A stretch of DNA of 64,000 bases from Mangrovibacterium marinum (GCF_003046625.1 NZ_QAAD01000003.1:186001-250000), one strand, 5' to 3'; counted from the first letter of the stretch, positions 53,313 through 62,610 are shown. Notes: a model not told the origin generated them from the sequence alone. Made by a program: numbers and translations.

Positions 53313-54041
53313 ATGAAAACAAGTATTTTATTAATTCTGATGATGGTGCTCTCGCTCGGAGCATCAGCTCAATTTCACGTTTTGAAAGAAGAAATTGAGG
53401 TTAAACCACCGATCTTTATGGGAACAGCGGTTAGTGTGGTCGACAATGGAGCGAGCCTGGATGATTTTGTCGCTCAACGGATGATTTATCCCGAGCAAGA
53501 CCTGAAGTTACACCGCGAAGGAACAGAGGTCATTCAGTTTACGGTAAACACCAACGGCACATTAAGCGACTTTGAGGTTGTCAACAGTGTATCGCCCAAT
53601 ATGGATGCCGAGCTTATTCGCGTACTTCAGTTAACAAATGGAATGTGGAGACCGGGATCAAACAACGATGGCCACACCGAAATGCGCAGCGAACTTGCCA
53701 TTGCCTGTAAAATCCGACTTTACGAGGGTTCAGATCGTCAAACTGACTTTCAAAAAGTAGCAACAAAATATTTCCAGAAAGGCAGCAAACTGCTGTACAC
53801 TAAAAACCACCCACGCCGAGCCCTGAGTAATTTCGACGAAGGAATCCGCTATTTGCCTTACGATGCCAATTTATTGGTTATGCGTGGCTATGCCCGCTAT
53901 GCTTTGGGCGATTTAGCCGGAGCAATTGAAGACTGGGAAATTGTGAAAGAGAAAACCGACATCGATAATTTAAAAGAAATAGCGGGAAACTACCATGATC
54001 TTGAAGGATATGCCGAACTGCTTGCTGAATTCGAGAAGTAA
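53313..54041 (+). CDS. Exported TonB-C-domain/TPR protein
   Basis: 242 aa. A cleavable signal (MKTSILLILMMVLSLGASAQ) is followed by a TonB C-terminal-like segment (about 55-130; LKLHREGTEVIQFTVNTNGTLSDFEVVNSVSP and WRPGSNNDG), typical of energy-transducer-like domains found alone in Bacteroidota. TPR-like helices follow (about 150-225; NFDEGIRYLPYDANLLVMRGYARYALGDLAGAIEDW). The likely role is periplasmic protein interaction. The gene stands alone after the terminator, with a lead-in similar to that of the lipoprotein at 52238, so the two may be co-regulated. Confidence 0.72.
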   Translation: MKTSILLILMMVLSLGASAQFHVLKEEIEVKPPIFMGTAVSVVDNGASLDDFVAQRMIYPEQDLKLHREGTEVIQFTVNTNGTLSDFEVVNSVSPNMDAELIRVLQLTNGMWRPGSNNDGHTEMRSELAIACKIRLYEGSDRQTDFQKVATKYFQKGSKLLYTKNHPRRALSNFDEGIRYLPYDANLLVMRGYARYALGDLAGAIEDWEIVKEKTDIDNLKEIAGNYHDLEGYAELLAEFEK

Positions 54042-54248
54042 GCCTTATCCTTCAAATTTGAATGTTCGCGTGCTTGTTAACAACATGGATCTCCGTTACG
54101 GAGGTTCATGTTGTTTTGTTGATTGCCGGAGGAATATCGCAAGTCCAAAAAATCGGCTAAAAACCGCTGCAATTCCCAACAAAAGCCATAACTTCAAGGT
54201 GATATCTACCAAATCAACCCTAAAACGACAATCAAAAAGCACGCACTC

Positions 54249-55802
54249 ATGAAAACGCACGATCAATTTGGCATTCAGGATGCCCTAAGGCAACTCAACA
54301 TTCAAGCGGAGAACAATGGAATATGCACCGGCACCCAATGGCTCACCGGCCAAGGCGATCCGATCAGTTCCTACTCACCGGCCGACGGACAACTTGTTGC
54401 TCAAGTAAAACAAGCCAGCCTCGATGACTACCGGCAAGTTGTTGAAAAGGCAAAATCAGCATTTCCAGAATGGCGTAAAGTGCCGGCTCCGGCACGCGGC
54501 GAAATTGTTCGCCAAATTGGTCTGGAACTGCGAAAATACAAAGAGCCGCTGGGCAAGCTGGTCTCGTACGAAATGGGGAAAATTTACCAGGAAGGTTTGG
54601 GTGAAGTGCAGGAAATGATCGACATCTGCGACTTCGCTGTTGGCCAGTCGCGCCAGCTCTACGGTTTCACCATGCACAGCGAGCGCAAGGCACACCGCAT
54701 GTACGACCAGTATCATCCGCTGGGCATTGTCGGGGTGGTTTCGGCCTTCAACTTTCCGGTAGCCGTTTGGGCGTGGAACGCCATGCTGGCGCTGGTTTGT
54801 GGCGATGTTGTGCTCTGGAAACCGTCGTCCAAAGTGCTGCTTTGCGCCATTGCCGTTCACCGGATTATCGCCCGGGTTCTGAAAGAAAACAAGGTTCCCG
54901 AAGGAGTCGTCAACCTGGTGGCAACCAGTTCAAAATATTTGGGTGACGAGCTGTTCAGCGATACCAACATCCCGCTGGTCTCCTTCACCGGCTCAACCAA
55001 AGTGGGCAAAAAAGCCGGCGGACTAATTGGTGCCCGGCTCGGAAAAGCCATTCTGGAACTGGGTGGCAACAATGCGATCATCGTCACCCCAAACGCCGAT
55101 TTGGAGATGGCCATGCGAGCCATTGTGTTTGGCGCTGTGGGAACCTGCGGACAACGTTGCACCTCAACCCGCCGCATCATTGTGCACGAATCGGTTTATC
55201 AACCATTAAAAGAGAAACTGGTTTCGGTGTACCAGAGTGTGAAGATCGGCAACCCGCTCGATCCGACAACCTTGGTGGGCCCGCTGATTGATAAAGGTGC
55301 TGTTGCAACATACCTTTCAGCTATCGAAAAAGTAAAAGCCGAAGGTGGTACGATTCTTTGCGGCGGAACCGTACTCGACGGCGACGGCTACCAATCGGGC
55401 TGCTATGTTGTTCCGGCCATTGCCGAAGTTGAAAATCATTACAGCATTGTGCAGAACGAAACCTTCGCCCCGCTGCTGTACCTGATCAGATATACAGAAC
55501 TCGACGAAGCAATCGCGATCCACAACGATGTTCCGCAGGGATTGTCATCAGCCTTGTTCTCCACCAACCTGCTGGAAACCGAAAAATTCCTGTCGTGTGA
55601 GGGCTCCGACTGCGGTATTGCCAACATCAACATTGGCACTTCGGGCGCGGAGATTGGCGGTGCCTTTGGTGGCGAAAAAGACACCGGCGGCGGCCGCGAG
55701 TCCGGCTCCGATGCCTGGAAAGCTTACATGCGCCGGCAAACCAACACCATCAACTACAGCCGCGAATTACCCTTGGCGCAGGGAATCGAGTTCAATGTTT
55801 AA
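54249..55802 (+). CDS. amaB: Alpha-aminoadipic semialdehyde dehydrogenase (AmaB/ALDH7-like)
   Basis: 517 aa. Aldehyde dehydrogenase fold: NAD-binding FTGSTKVGKKAGGLIG, catalytic Glu in ILELGGNNAIIV and catalytic Cys in VGTCGQRCTSTRR. The ALDH7A1-like features EMGKIYQEGLGEVQEMIDICDFAVGQSRQLYG and QYHPLGIVGVVSAFNFP indicate oxidation of 2-aminoadipate-6-semialdehyde to 2-aminoadipate. It forms an operon with saccharopine dehydrogenase (21 nt) and HglS, defining lysine degradation. The gene is full length. Confidence 0.9.
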   Translation: MKTHDQFGIQDALRQLNIQAENNGICTGTQWLTGQGDPISSYSPADGQLVAQVKQASLDDYRQVVEKAKSAFPEWRKVPAPARGEIVRQIGLELRKYKEPLGKLVSYEMGKIYQEGLGEVQEMIDICDFAVGQSRQLYGFTMHSERKAHRMYDQYHPLGIVGVVSAFNFPVAVWAWNAMLALVCGDVVLWKPSSKVLLCAIAVHRIIARVLKENKVPEGVVNLVATSSKYLGDELFSDTNIPLVSFTGSTKVGKKAGGLIGARLGKAILELGGNNAIIVTPNADLEMAMRAIVFGAVGTCGQRCTSTRRIIVHESVYQPLKEKLVSVYQSVKIGNPLDPTTLVGPLIDKGAVATYLSAIEKVKAEGGTILCGGTVLDGDGYQSGCYVVPAIAEVENHYSIVQNETFAPLLYLIRYTELDEAIAIHNDVPQGLSSALFSTNLLETEKFLSCEGSDCGIANINIGTSGAEIGGAFGGEKDTGGGRESGSDAWKAYMRRQTNTINYSRELPLAQGIEFNV

Positions 55803-55823
55803 TTCCTGAATCAACAAGACAGC

Positions 55824-57170
55824 ATGAAAAGAATTCTCATCATCGGAGCCGGACGCTCCTCCTCCAGCCTGATTAAATACCTGCATCAGCATACCGCAGA
55901 GTATAGCTGGGAGCTTGTTGTTGGCGACCTCGATCCGGAGACTACCAGTCAACGGATTGGCCACGCTGCCAAACTCATTCAGTTCGATATCCTGCAGGAA
56001 GATGAAAGCAGTCAGGCCATCGCGCAAGCCGACCTGGTGATTTCCATGCTGCCTGCTAAATTTCATATTTTAGTGGCCAAACTCTGCCTGAAACACGGCA
56101 AGAACCTGCTAACACCTTCCTATGTGAAAAACGAGATGAAAGTGCTGGAGCCCGAAATCAAGCGGCAAGGATTGTTCTTTTTGAATGAAATGGGACTAGA
56201 CCCCGGCATCGACCACATGTCGGCCATGAAAGAAATTGATGCCATCAAAGCGGCCGGGCTGGAACTGTTGGGCTTCGAGTCGTTTACCGGCGGGCTTGTT
56301 GCTCCCGAGTCGGACGACAATCCCTGGCATTATAAACTGACCTGGAACCCGCGCAATGTGGTGCTCGCCGGGCAAGAAGGAACGGTCAAATTCCGCCAGG
56401 AAGGCAACTACAAATACATTCCCTACAACCGGGTTTTCCGCCGTACCGAGCTAATTGAAATTGAAGGATACGGTTCGTTCGAAGGTTATGCCAACCGCGA
56501 TTCACTTCAATATATCGATCGGTACGACTTGCAGGGAATTCCGACAATCTACCGCGGAACCCTGCGCCGACCAGGCTTTTGCCGCGCATGGAACGTATTT
56601 GTGCAGTTGGGCATGACCGACGATAGCTATCAGATGGAAGGCCTGTCGACCATGACCCGCCGCGATTTTACCAACTCGTTCCTGTACTACCATCCAAGCG
56701 ATTCGGTGGAAACCAAACTGTATCACGATCAAAATATTCCGCAGGATTCCGACATCATCGGCAAACTGAAATGGCTGGGCATTTTCGACCATGTTCCCAT
56801 CGGGCTCAATCAAGGTAGCCCTGCCCAGGTGCTGGAGCATATCCTGAAGGACAAATGGAAATTATCGCCCGATGATAAAGATATGATTGTGATGTGGCAT
56901 AAATTCACCTATCGCGACAAGCTGGCCAAACGAGTGATCGAGAAACACCTCTCGCTGGTTGTCATCGGCGATGATCCGGTCAACACCGCGATGGCCAAAA
57001 CGGTTGGCTTGCCTTTGGGTATCGCTGCAAAACTACTCCTGACCGGAAAGCTAAAGCAAAGCGGATTATTCCTCCCGACCATCCCGCAAATTTATCTGCC
57101 CGTACTGGCAGAACTGGAGCAATATGGCATCGGATTTCGAGCGCAAACAAGCAGGTCCCCGCAGCAATAA
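55824..57170 (+). CDS. Saccharopine dehydrogenase (glutamate-forming type)
   Basis: 448 aa. The Rossmann start is KRILIIGAGRSSSSLIKYL, followed by SMLPAKFHILVAKLCLKHGKNL, DPGIDHMSAM and GLVAPESDDNPWHYKLTWNPRNVV, which match the Lys9-type saccharopine dehydrogenase. The expected reaction is saccharopine to aminoadipic semialdehyde plus glutamate. The lysine-ketoglutarate reductase that would make saccharopine is not within the window, unless this enzyme is paired elsewhere. Next in the operon comes the DUF1338 gene at 67 nt. Confidence 0.88.
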   Translation: MKRILIIGAGRSSSSLIKYLHQHTAEYSWELVVGDLDPETTSQRIGHAAKLIQFDILQEDESSQAIAQADLVISMLPAKFHILVAKLCLKHGKNLLTPSYVKNEMKVLEPEIKRQGLFFLNEMGLDPGIDHMSAMKEIDAIKAAGLELLGFESFTGGLVAPESDDNPWHYKLTWNPRNVVLAGQEGTVKFRQEGNYKYIPYNRVFRRTELIEIEGYGSFEGYANRDSLQYIDRYDLQGIPTIYRGTLRRPGFCRAWNVFVQLGMTDDSYQMEGLSTMTRRDFTNSFLYYHPSDSVETKLYHDQNIPQDSDIIGKLKWLGIFDHVPIGLNQGSPAQVLEHILKDKWKLSPDDKDMIVMWHKFTYRDKLAKRVIEKHLSLVVIGDDPVNTAMAKTVGLPLGIAAKLLLTGKLKQSGLFLPTIPQIYLPVLAELEQYGIGFRAQTSRSPQQ

Positions 57171-57237
57171 CTATCAAAAGCCGATCGACGTAAAATGGCT
57201 ATGTGTAACGCGAACTTCACTCCCAAAATAGGAAAAC

Positions 57238-58161
57238 ATGAAAATCACGAGCAAACAAATCCTCAGCCAGCTGCTGGATGCCCTTTGGCAACAATACATT
57301 CAGCGCGTATCATACGCCAAAACCTATGCCGATCTGGTGACTGCCAAAGGCGGGAAAGTGGTCAACGACCATATTGCTTTCCGAACCTTAAATACGGTGA
57401 CCGGCAAACAACCTCATGGCATCGGAGCAATTTGGCATATCCTGGATGCCCTTCAATACAAACCTGTTTCAAACTATAAATTTACCGACAAAAAACTGAG
57501 TGCCATCCATTTTGAGCATCCCGACAAACAATTCCCTAAAATCTTTGTCAGCCAGCTCGAAGTCGGGGAACTTCCGCCTTGGGCACAAGAGCTGATTAAC
57601 GAGCATGTAAAAGATACGCACTATCATCTTTCGGAAATTGCTTGTCTGGATTTACTCGAATTGCACAAAAATGAAGAACTGGAAGAGTCGGCCGTAAAAA
57701 ACCTCACCCGCGAGCTGACGCACTACTTTGCCAGACCTTGGGGAATTCCCAAACAGGAAAACGTTGAAAAGCTCAACGAGGTATCGCAGTATGCCGCATG
57801 GACCTTGTTGCACGGCAACTCGGTGAATCATTTTACAGCCTTCATCAATTATCAGGATGTAAAAGAATGGCCCGACTTGCAAACTACCTGCGAGGCCTTA
57901 GCTGCGGCAGGCATCCCCATGAAGGATCGTATTGAAGGACAAAAAGGCAGTAAACTGCAGCAATCGTCTACCCAGGCCGTCACCGAACTGGTTGATGTGA
58001 TCAGAGCCGACGGCAGTCAGGGAAAAATTCCGTGGAGCTATGCTTATTACGAACTGGCCGAGCGCGGCTTTATTGAGCAAGACGGACGGCAAGTGTTGTT
58101 CTCCGGCTTCCTTGGCGAACAGGCCACACACCTGTTTGAAATGACCAAAACGCACGATTAA
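57238..58161 (+). CDS. hglS: 2-oxoadipate dioxygenase/decarboxylase HglS-type (DUF1338)
   Basis: 307 aa, a short DUF1338 protein. Metal/substrate motif NDHIAFRT has the His-x3-Arg spacing reported for HglS of Pseudomonas putida. The second His is in GNSVNHFTAFINY and the probable Glu is in SYAYYELAERGF. HglS converts 2-oxoadipate to D-2-hydroxyglutarate plus CO2. Placed third behind AASA dehydrogenase and saccharopine dehydrogenase, it would finish lysine breakdown after a transaminase acts on 2-aminoadipate. It is 150 residues shorter than P. putida HglS, like other compact Bacteroidota/plant forms. Confidence 0.85.
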   Translation: MKITSKQILSQLLDALWQQYIQRVSYAKTYADLVTAKGGKVVNDHIAFRTLNTVTGKQPHGIGAIWHILDALQYKPVSNYKFTDKKLSAIHFEHPDKQFPKIFVSQLEVGELPPWAQELINEHVKDTHYHLSEIACLDLLELHKNEELEESAVKNLTRELTHYFARPWGIPKQENVEKLNEVSQYAAWTLLHGNSVNHFTAFINYQDVKEWPDLQTTCEALAAAGIPMKDRIEGQKGSKLQQSSTQAVTELVDVIRADGSQGKIPWSYAYYELAERGFIEQDGRQVLFSGFLGEQATHLFEMTKTHD

Positions 58162-58165
58162 AATA

Positions 58166-58198
58166 AAAGCCTCAACAAACTGCTGAGGCTTTCTTTGT
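58166..58198 (+). terminator. Terminator of the lysine degradation operon
   Basis: AAAGCCTCA pairs with TGAGGCTTT around a 9-nt loop, followed by CTTTG. 4 nt after the hglS stop. It may also act for the convergent MFS gene. Confidence 0.8.
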
Positions 58199-58235
58199 TA
58201 TGGACAACGGGTTATATGAAGTGCTCCCGTCGGAG

Positions 58236-59519
58236 CTATTCCGTTCGTTCTTTAAAATCACCCAGGGTTTTGGTAAAAATGTAAATGGCCACAATGCCCA
58301 GCACCACGTGAACCGCTAATGTGTACATGATGTATTCCGGCTTGCCGGCTGTCTCAAACACGCCCATCAAACCAGTATAAAGACCACTTAAAGTGGCTCC
58401 GATAAAAGTTGCCAGAAAATTGGTGCCCATATAAAGTCCTGCTTTCTCTTTGGGGGCAATCCACATGATGTATTCCTGAATGCGCGGCGAAGATATCATT
58501 TCCCCCACAGAAAACAAAAACACCCCCAGAAATACGTAGTTGTTGGATACGGTTACCGACATGGCCAACACGACAAAGGATATAGCGGCGACAAATAAAC
58601 CAAACAAAAATGATGGTATGGCAGGGCGTTTTTCAAATAAACTTGAAACAACCAGCTGAAAAATGATGATAATATAGCCTGTCTGCGAAATCGCTTCCGC
58701 ATTAATTTTCCACACCCCCTGATCGTTGGTCGAGATGAATTGCGTGACGGATGTACCCAGCACCGATTTTACCGACTCGTAAAGGGCATTGGTATCCATA
58801 AAGTCGTTGATATAAACTGCCAGAGTATTGAAAAAAGCCCAGAAAGGCAGCCAAAAGAAACCCCCCAACAGCACCAGAAAGCTCAAAAATTTCAGGTCGG
58901 ACAGGGCTTCTCCCATATCCCGGAATTTTTGTTTCAGGGTAACACCTTCCAGGTCGCGCTTGGGCTCTTTGTAAAACAAAAGCGTAATGACAAACATCAA
59001 ACTAATCGTTGCTGCTGCGGTGTAAAACACATAATCCCACGACCAACCGCGCAGTTTTCCCATAACAATTGGGCCGAAGGACGCTCCAATATTGACCATC
59101 TGGTAGAAAATACCGAAGCCCAGCGTTTTGTTGGTTGAATCGGTTGTAGCCCGAACTGTTGACGAAACCAGCGGCTTAAAAATCCCGGCTGCAAAACCAA
59201 TCGTCAACATGGTCAGGGCAATGCCATTGAACGACTTGGTAAAAATAAGCAACAGGATAGATGGCAAATAAGCCATGTACGACACCAGCAACAATTTTTT
59301 GAAGCCGTACCGATCGGCAAAAGTTCCGGAGAACAGGGGCATCAGGTACGACAAGGCCAGAAAAATACTTTGAATGATCCCCAGATCGCCTTTCGAGAAG
59401 CCCAGCTCCCCCAGGTAAATGCCGAAACTGAGGTAAATACCATAATAGGCAAAGCGTTCCAAAACTTCAATGATGTTGGCAACCCAAAACACGTTGGGGA
59501 ATTTTGATCTTTTAGTCAT
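58236..59519 (-). CDS. POT-like MFS transporter
   Basis: 427 aa with 12 predicted helices. The first helix region VLERFAYYGIYLSFGIYL resembles the ExxER-type start of proton-coupled peptide transporters (POT/PTR) in a weaker form. FSGTFADRYGFKKLLLVSYM is the loop motif. It is convergent with the lysine operon, so it may import peptides or amino acids feeding it. The substrate is unknown. It is isolated, with a gene-free region upstream. Confidence 0.8.
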   Translation of the reverse strand: MTKRSKFPNVFWVANIIEVLERFAYYGIYLSFGIYLGELGFSKGDLGIIQSIFLALSYLMPLFSGTFADRYGFKKLLLVSYMAYLPSILLLIFTKSFNGIALTMLTIGFAAGIFKPLVSSTVRATTDSTNKTLGFGIFYQMVNIGASFGPIVMGKLRGWSWDYVFYTAAATISLMFVITLLFYKEPKRDLEGVTLKQKFRDMGEALSDLKFLSFLVLLGGFFWLPFWAFFNTLAVYINDFMDTNALYESVKSVLGTSVTQFISTNDQGVWKINAEAISQTGYIIIIFQLVVSSLFEKRPAIPSFLFGLFVAAISFVVLAMSVTVSNNYVFLGVFLFSVGEMISSPRIQEYIMWIAPKEKAGLYMGTNFLATFIGATLSGLYTGLMGVFETAGKPEYIMYTLAVHVVLGIVAIYIFTKTLGDFKERTE

Positions 59520-60271
59520 GCTAATATTATTCCGTATTTTTAGAAGTAAATTTTGATAAAGCAGGCAAAGTAACGATTAACGAGTTATTTTTCCGCGACT
59601 TTTCGCAGCTTTTTGCTATTCTGTAACGCACGGCTTCCCCCAACCGATGCCCTTCCGAATAACCCCCTCCTGATTCCGGGGAACTCTCGAACAGCAAGGG
59701 AAGTCGGTGATTTTCGATGATCCGGTTGTCATGGTTGTCACAAGTTGTCGGGTTGTCGTCCCAAACAGCGCCAACGAGCGAGCGGCCTTTTATTTATTTA
59801 GCGTGACAGGCTCCCAGCAATCCCGGAGGGATGCCATTGGGGTAGCTTAACGACGACAGGGGGAAATTCCGTCCCGTACGGGACGGGACAATCTTCATGT
59901 TATCGTTTGTGCTACCCAAATTGAATGGCTAAAGCCATTGCTGAAAAAACCAAAAGTAGAGCCGTGTCAAGTTTGACAAAGCAAGAAAAACCCAAAAGTG
60001 GAGCCGTGTCAACTTTGACATTGCGAGAAAAACAATCTCCCCTCCTGATTCCGGAAAATATCCAACGGCAACGGAAGTCGGCGATTTTCGGAGATCCGGT
60101 TGGCATGGTTGTCGTTCAAAACATCATCAAAGCCACTTTTCAACAACACCTACAGACCTATTTTAATTCCGCACAATTCTGATAAAAACAGAACAACAAG
60201 TCACAAACTCGATTACATTTGCCGCAAATTTGAACAGACAGCGGCCTGACTCAAGTTCAGGACGACTAAAG
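59520..60271. repeat. Gene-free region with dispersed and tandem repeats
   Basis: It holds two near-copies of an ~75-bp segment (cctcctgattccgg...gatccggttg.catggttgtc) at about 59665-59745 and 60040-60115. A GTTGTC block related to those at 37822 and 40117 lies at 59740-59765. Two 42-bp tandem units begin at 59950 and 59992, each with a TGTCAA-n-TTGACA palindrome after agccg. No credible gene. Confidence 0.7.
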
Positions 60272-60307
60272 GACTGACCGGGTGAGGTTGAAGTCACCCG
60301 GTCAGTC
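60272..60307 (+). other. Long perfect hairpin upstream of the TRIC gene
   Basis: GACTGACCGGGTGA pairs with TCACCCGGTCAGTC (14 bp) around an 8-nt loop, followed by GCTTTTG. It lies 45 nt before the TRIC-family gene, in its leader; an attenuator or RNA-stability element is possible. Confidence 0.55.
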
Positions 60308-60351
60308 GCTTTTGCCACTTCGAATCCGTTTCTTTTTTATTTCTTTGCGCC

Positions 60352-60963
60352 ATGAATTTATTACTGCTTTTCGACTATATCGGAACCTTTGTATTTGCCA
60401 TCAGTGGTACGTTGACGGCTGCCAACAAGCGGCTCGATTTTTTCGGGGCCACCATGATTGGCTTTGTCACGGCGGTGGGCGGCGGCTCGCTGCGCGACAT
60501 GATGCTGGGCGACACGCCGGTTGCCTGGATGCGCGACCTGAACTACTTTTGGCTGATTATTGCCGGTGTGTTGGTGACCATCGCCTTTGGGAAGGTGGTG
60601 ATGACGCTGAAAAAAACACTCTTTCTTTTCGATACCATCGGGATTGCCGTGTTCACCATCATCGGTCTGAAAAAAGCCTTGATGATGGGCATCAACATTC
60701 CCCTGGCCGTGATGATGGGACTGGCCTCGGCTGTGGTGGGCGGTGTCATCCGCGACACGCTCTGTAACGAGCTGCCCCTGATCTTCCACCGCGAAATTTA
60801 CGCAACAGCCTGTATTGCCGGAGCGCTCGTCTATTTGCTGTTAAACTTTCTTGGCATGAATGAGCATGCCTGCGAAATCGCGACGGTAGGGTCAATCATC
60901 ACGATCCGGCTTATTGCTGTGCGCTTCGATATTGCACTCCCAAAAATTGAACTGAAAGAATAG
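60352..60963 (+). CDS. TRIC-family cation channel (UPF0126/YicG-like)
   Basis: 203 aa with seven helices in two half-repeats (FAISGTLTAANKRLDFFGATMIGFVTAVGGGSLRDMMLG and FTIIGLKKALMMG...VVGGVIRDTLCNELPLIF). The paired GGG-R-D motifs are the hallmark of TRIC channels, which conduct K+ and glycine-like solutes in prokaryotes. It is full length and monocistronic, with a structured leader. Confidence 0.92.
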   Translation: MNLLLLFDYIGTFVFAISGTLTAANKRLDFFGATMIGFVTAVGGGSLRDMMLGDTPVAWMRDLNYFWLIIAGVLVTIAFGKVVMTLKKTLFLFDTIGIAVFTIIGLKKALMMGINIPLAVMMGLASAVVGGVIRDTLCNELPLIFHREIYATACIAGALVYLLLNFLGMNEHACEIATVGSIITIRLIAVRFDIALPKIELKE

Positions 60964-61061
60964 CTTCAACCTTTGTTCATCAATAGATCTTTCGATTTTC
61001 AGATCTCAGACGGTCAGACATTCGTTATGCGTCATTTTAGCGCGTTTGGGAAAACCACTGG

Positions 61062-62180
61062 TCAACTTGTCTTCCGATAGCGCCAGATGGCCAGCGACAG
61101 AAAAGAAATCCCGATGATGGTCAGTGAAACAAACTCCTCCAGCAAGTCGCTAAAACCGGAGCCTTTCAGGCACACCATGCGCATGATGCGGATGAAATAA
61201 TAGATCGGGTTGAGCCGGTCGAGCTGCTGCGCCCAATGCGGCATACTTTCAACCGGGGTGAAAATTCCGCCCATCAGTACGAAGACCATGATGAAAAAGA
61301 AGGTGACAAACATGACCTGCTGCTGCGTTTCGGTGACGGTGGAAATAAACAAACCAAGACCAAGTACGCCGACCAGGTAGAGCGCGCCGAAGCCAAACAG
61401 CAATACCAGGCTTCCCTCAACCGGCAGATTGAAAACAAGGCGGGCAATCAGCAAGCCAAAAGCCAGGTCGAGCAAGGCAATCACCAGGAAAGGCAACAAC
61501 TTGCCAACAATGAACTGCCATTTCTTAATTGGCGTCACATTCAGCTGCTCGATGGTACCCATTTCCTTTTCGCGCACCAGGTTCATTCCCGATAGGAACA
61601 TGCCAATAATCGTCACCAGGATCGACAAAATTCCCGGCGCCATGTACCATTTGTAATCCAACTCGGGGTTGAACCAGTAATTGTCGCGCGCATCAACCCG
61701 CATCGGCGGATTAAAGTCGGGCAGGCCTTTCCAGCGCATGATGATTTGCTTGTTGTAAGCTGAAATGATATTGCTCGTGTACTGGTAAATCAGCGAAGCT
61801 TTGTTGCCATCAATGGCGTTGATCAGCAGTTGCACGTCCGCTTCATCCTCCCGAACCAGCGAGCGCTCGAAATCCGGCGGAATCACCAACACAAAATCCG
61901 ACTCTTCCTTTTTCAGTTGGTTTATGCCGTCCTCTAAATCGAACGAAGCATCGTGAATATTGAAAAAGGGCGACGCCTCGAAATGATTAATCAAGCCGCG
62001 GCTGGTATCCGACAAATCCTGATCGACCACATAAATATCGACATTCTTCAGGTCGTAGGTGGCCGCAAATACCAGCACCAGCATCTGCACCAGGGGCAAC
62101 ATGACAATCATTCGCAACATGGTTTTGTTCCGTCTGATTTGCGCAAATTCTTTTTGTAATATGTATTTGATCGTTTTCAT
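61062..62180 (-). CDS. ABC-2 type permease (YhhJ/DrrB-like), second of a pair
   Basis: 372 aa. A single N-terminal helix is followed by a large extracytoplasmic domain (about 45-170) and five C-terminal helices (GILSILVTIIGMFLSGMNL...). The motif LVREKEMGTIEQLNVTPIKKWQFIVGK is the YhhJ-type ABC-2 coupling region. With the other permease at 62641 it would form a heterodimeric drug or lipid exporter. The ATPase and HlyD genes are outside the window, upstream on this strand. Its start is only 44 nt from the S23 cassette. Confidence 0.88.
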   Translation of the reverse strand: MKTIKYILQKEFAQIRRNKTMLRMIVMLPLVQMLVLVFAATYDLKNVDIYVVDQDLSDTSRGLINHFEASPFFNIHDASFDLEDGINQLKKEESDFVLVIPPDFERSLVREDEADVQLLINAIDGNKASLIYQYTSNIISAYNKQIIMRWKGLPDFNPPMRVDARDNYWFNPELDYKWYMAPGILSILVTIIGMFLSGMNLVREKEMGTIEQLNVTPIKKWQFIVGKLLPFLVIALLDLAFGLLIARLVFNLPVEGSLVLLFGFGALYLVGVLGLGLFISTVTETQQQVMFVTFFFIMVFVLMGGIFTPVESMPHWAQQLDRLNPIYYFIRIMRMVCLKGSGFSDLLEEFVSLTIIGISFLSLAIWRYRKTS

Positions 62181-62184
62181 ATAG

Positions 62185-62214
62185 AGCTACAAGTTTTTAG
62201 CTGCAAGCTTCAAG
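62185..62214. repeat. Left flank of the S23 cassette (AGCTGCAAGCTTCAAG)
   Basis: agctacaag and agctgcaagcttcaag just after the S23 stop. Its inverted counterpart lies at 62611-62641 beyond the S23 start, so the gene is framed by inverted repeats. Confidence 0.65.
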
Positions 62215-62224
62215 TCGAAAAGAC

Positions 62225-62584
62225 TTATTCGTTAGTTTTCAAACTTCGTAAAAGACCGGAAATCATTTTTTGTTCTTCCTGAACTTTATCGACCAATTCA
62301 CCAAATTTATCATTCGAAAGAAACTCCAATTTATTGGCAATAATGAGTTGTGTTTCCAGCTCAAAGGCTGAACCCAGCGAAATATCCAGAAACCGACCAA
62401 AGTCCTTATCTGAATTCCGCCCCGAACCTTCGGCAATATTTGATGGAACCGAAACCGCTGCTCGTCTCATTTGGCTCGTCAATCCATAGATTTCTTCCTT
62501 CGGAAAGTCCTGAGAAGAATGATAAACGTCGACAACTACATCGATTCCGTGTTGCCAAACTTTTAGCTTTTTAAAATCTTTCAT
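62225..62584 (-). CDS. Four-helix-bundle protein (S23/IVS family)
   Basis: 119 aa starting MKDFKKLKVWQHGIDVVVDVY, with the family core EEIYGLTSQMRRAAVSVPSNIAEG and DFGRFLDISLGSAFELETQL. These proteins pair as four-helix bundles and occur inside rRNA intervening sequences or as scattered single genes, with unknown function. Here it lies between two permease genes that normally adjoin. Flanking AGCTGCAAGCTTCAAG repeats mark it as an insertion. Confidence 0.92.
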   Translation of the reverse strand: MKDFKKLKVWQHGIDVVVDVYHSSQDFPKEEIYGLTSQMRRAAVSVPSNIAEGSGRNSDKDFGRFLDISLGSAFELETQLIIANKLEFLSNDKFGELVDKVQEEQKMISGLLRSLKTNE

Positions 62585-62610
62585 TATTTCAGTATTTAGG
62601 TTTCAAATTT

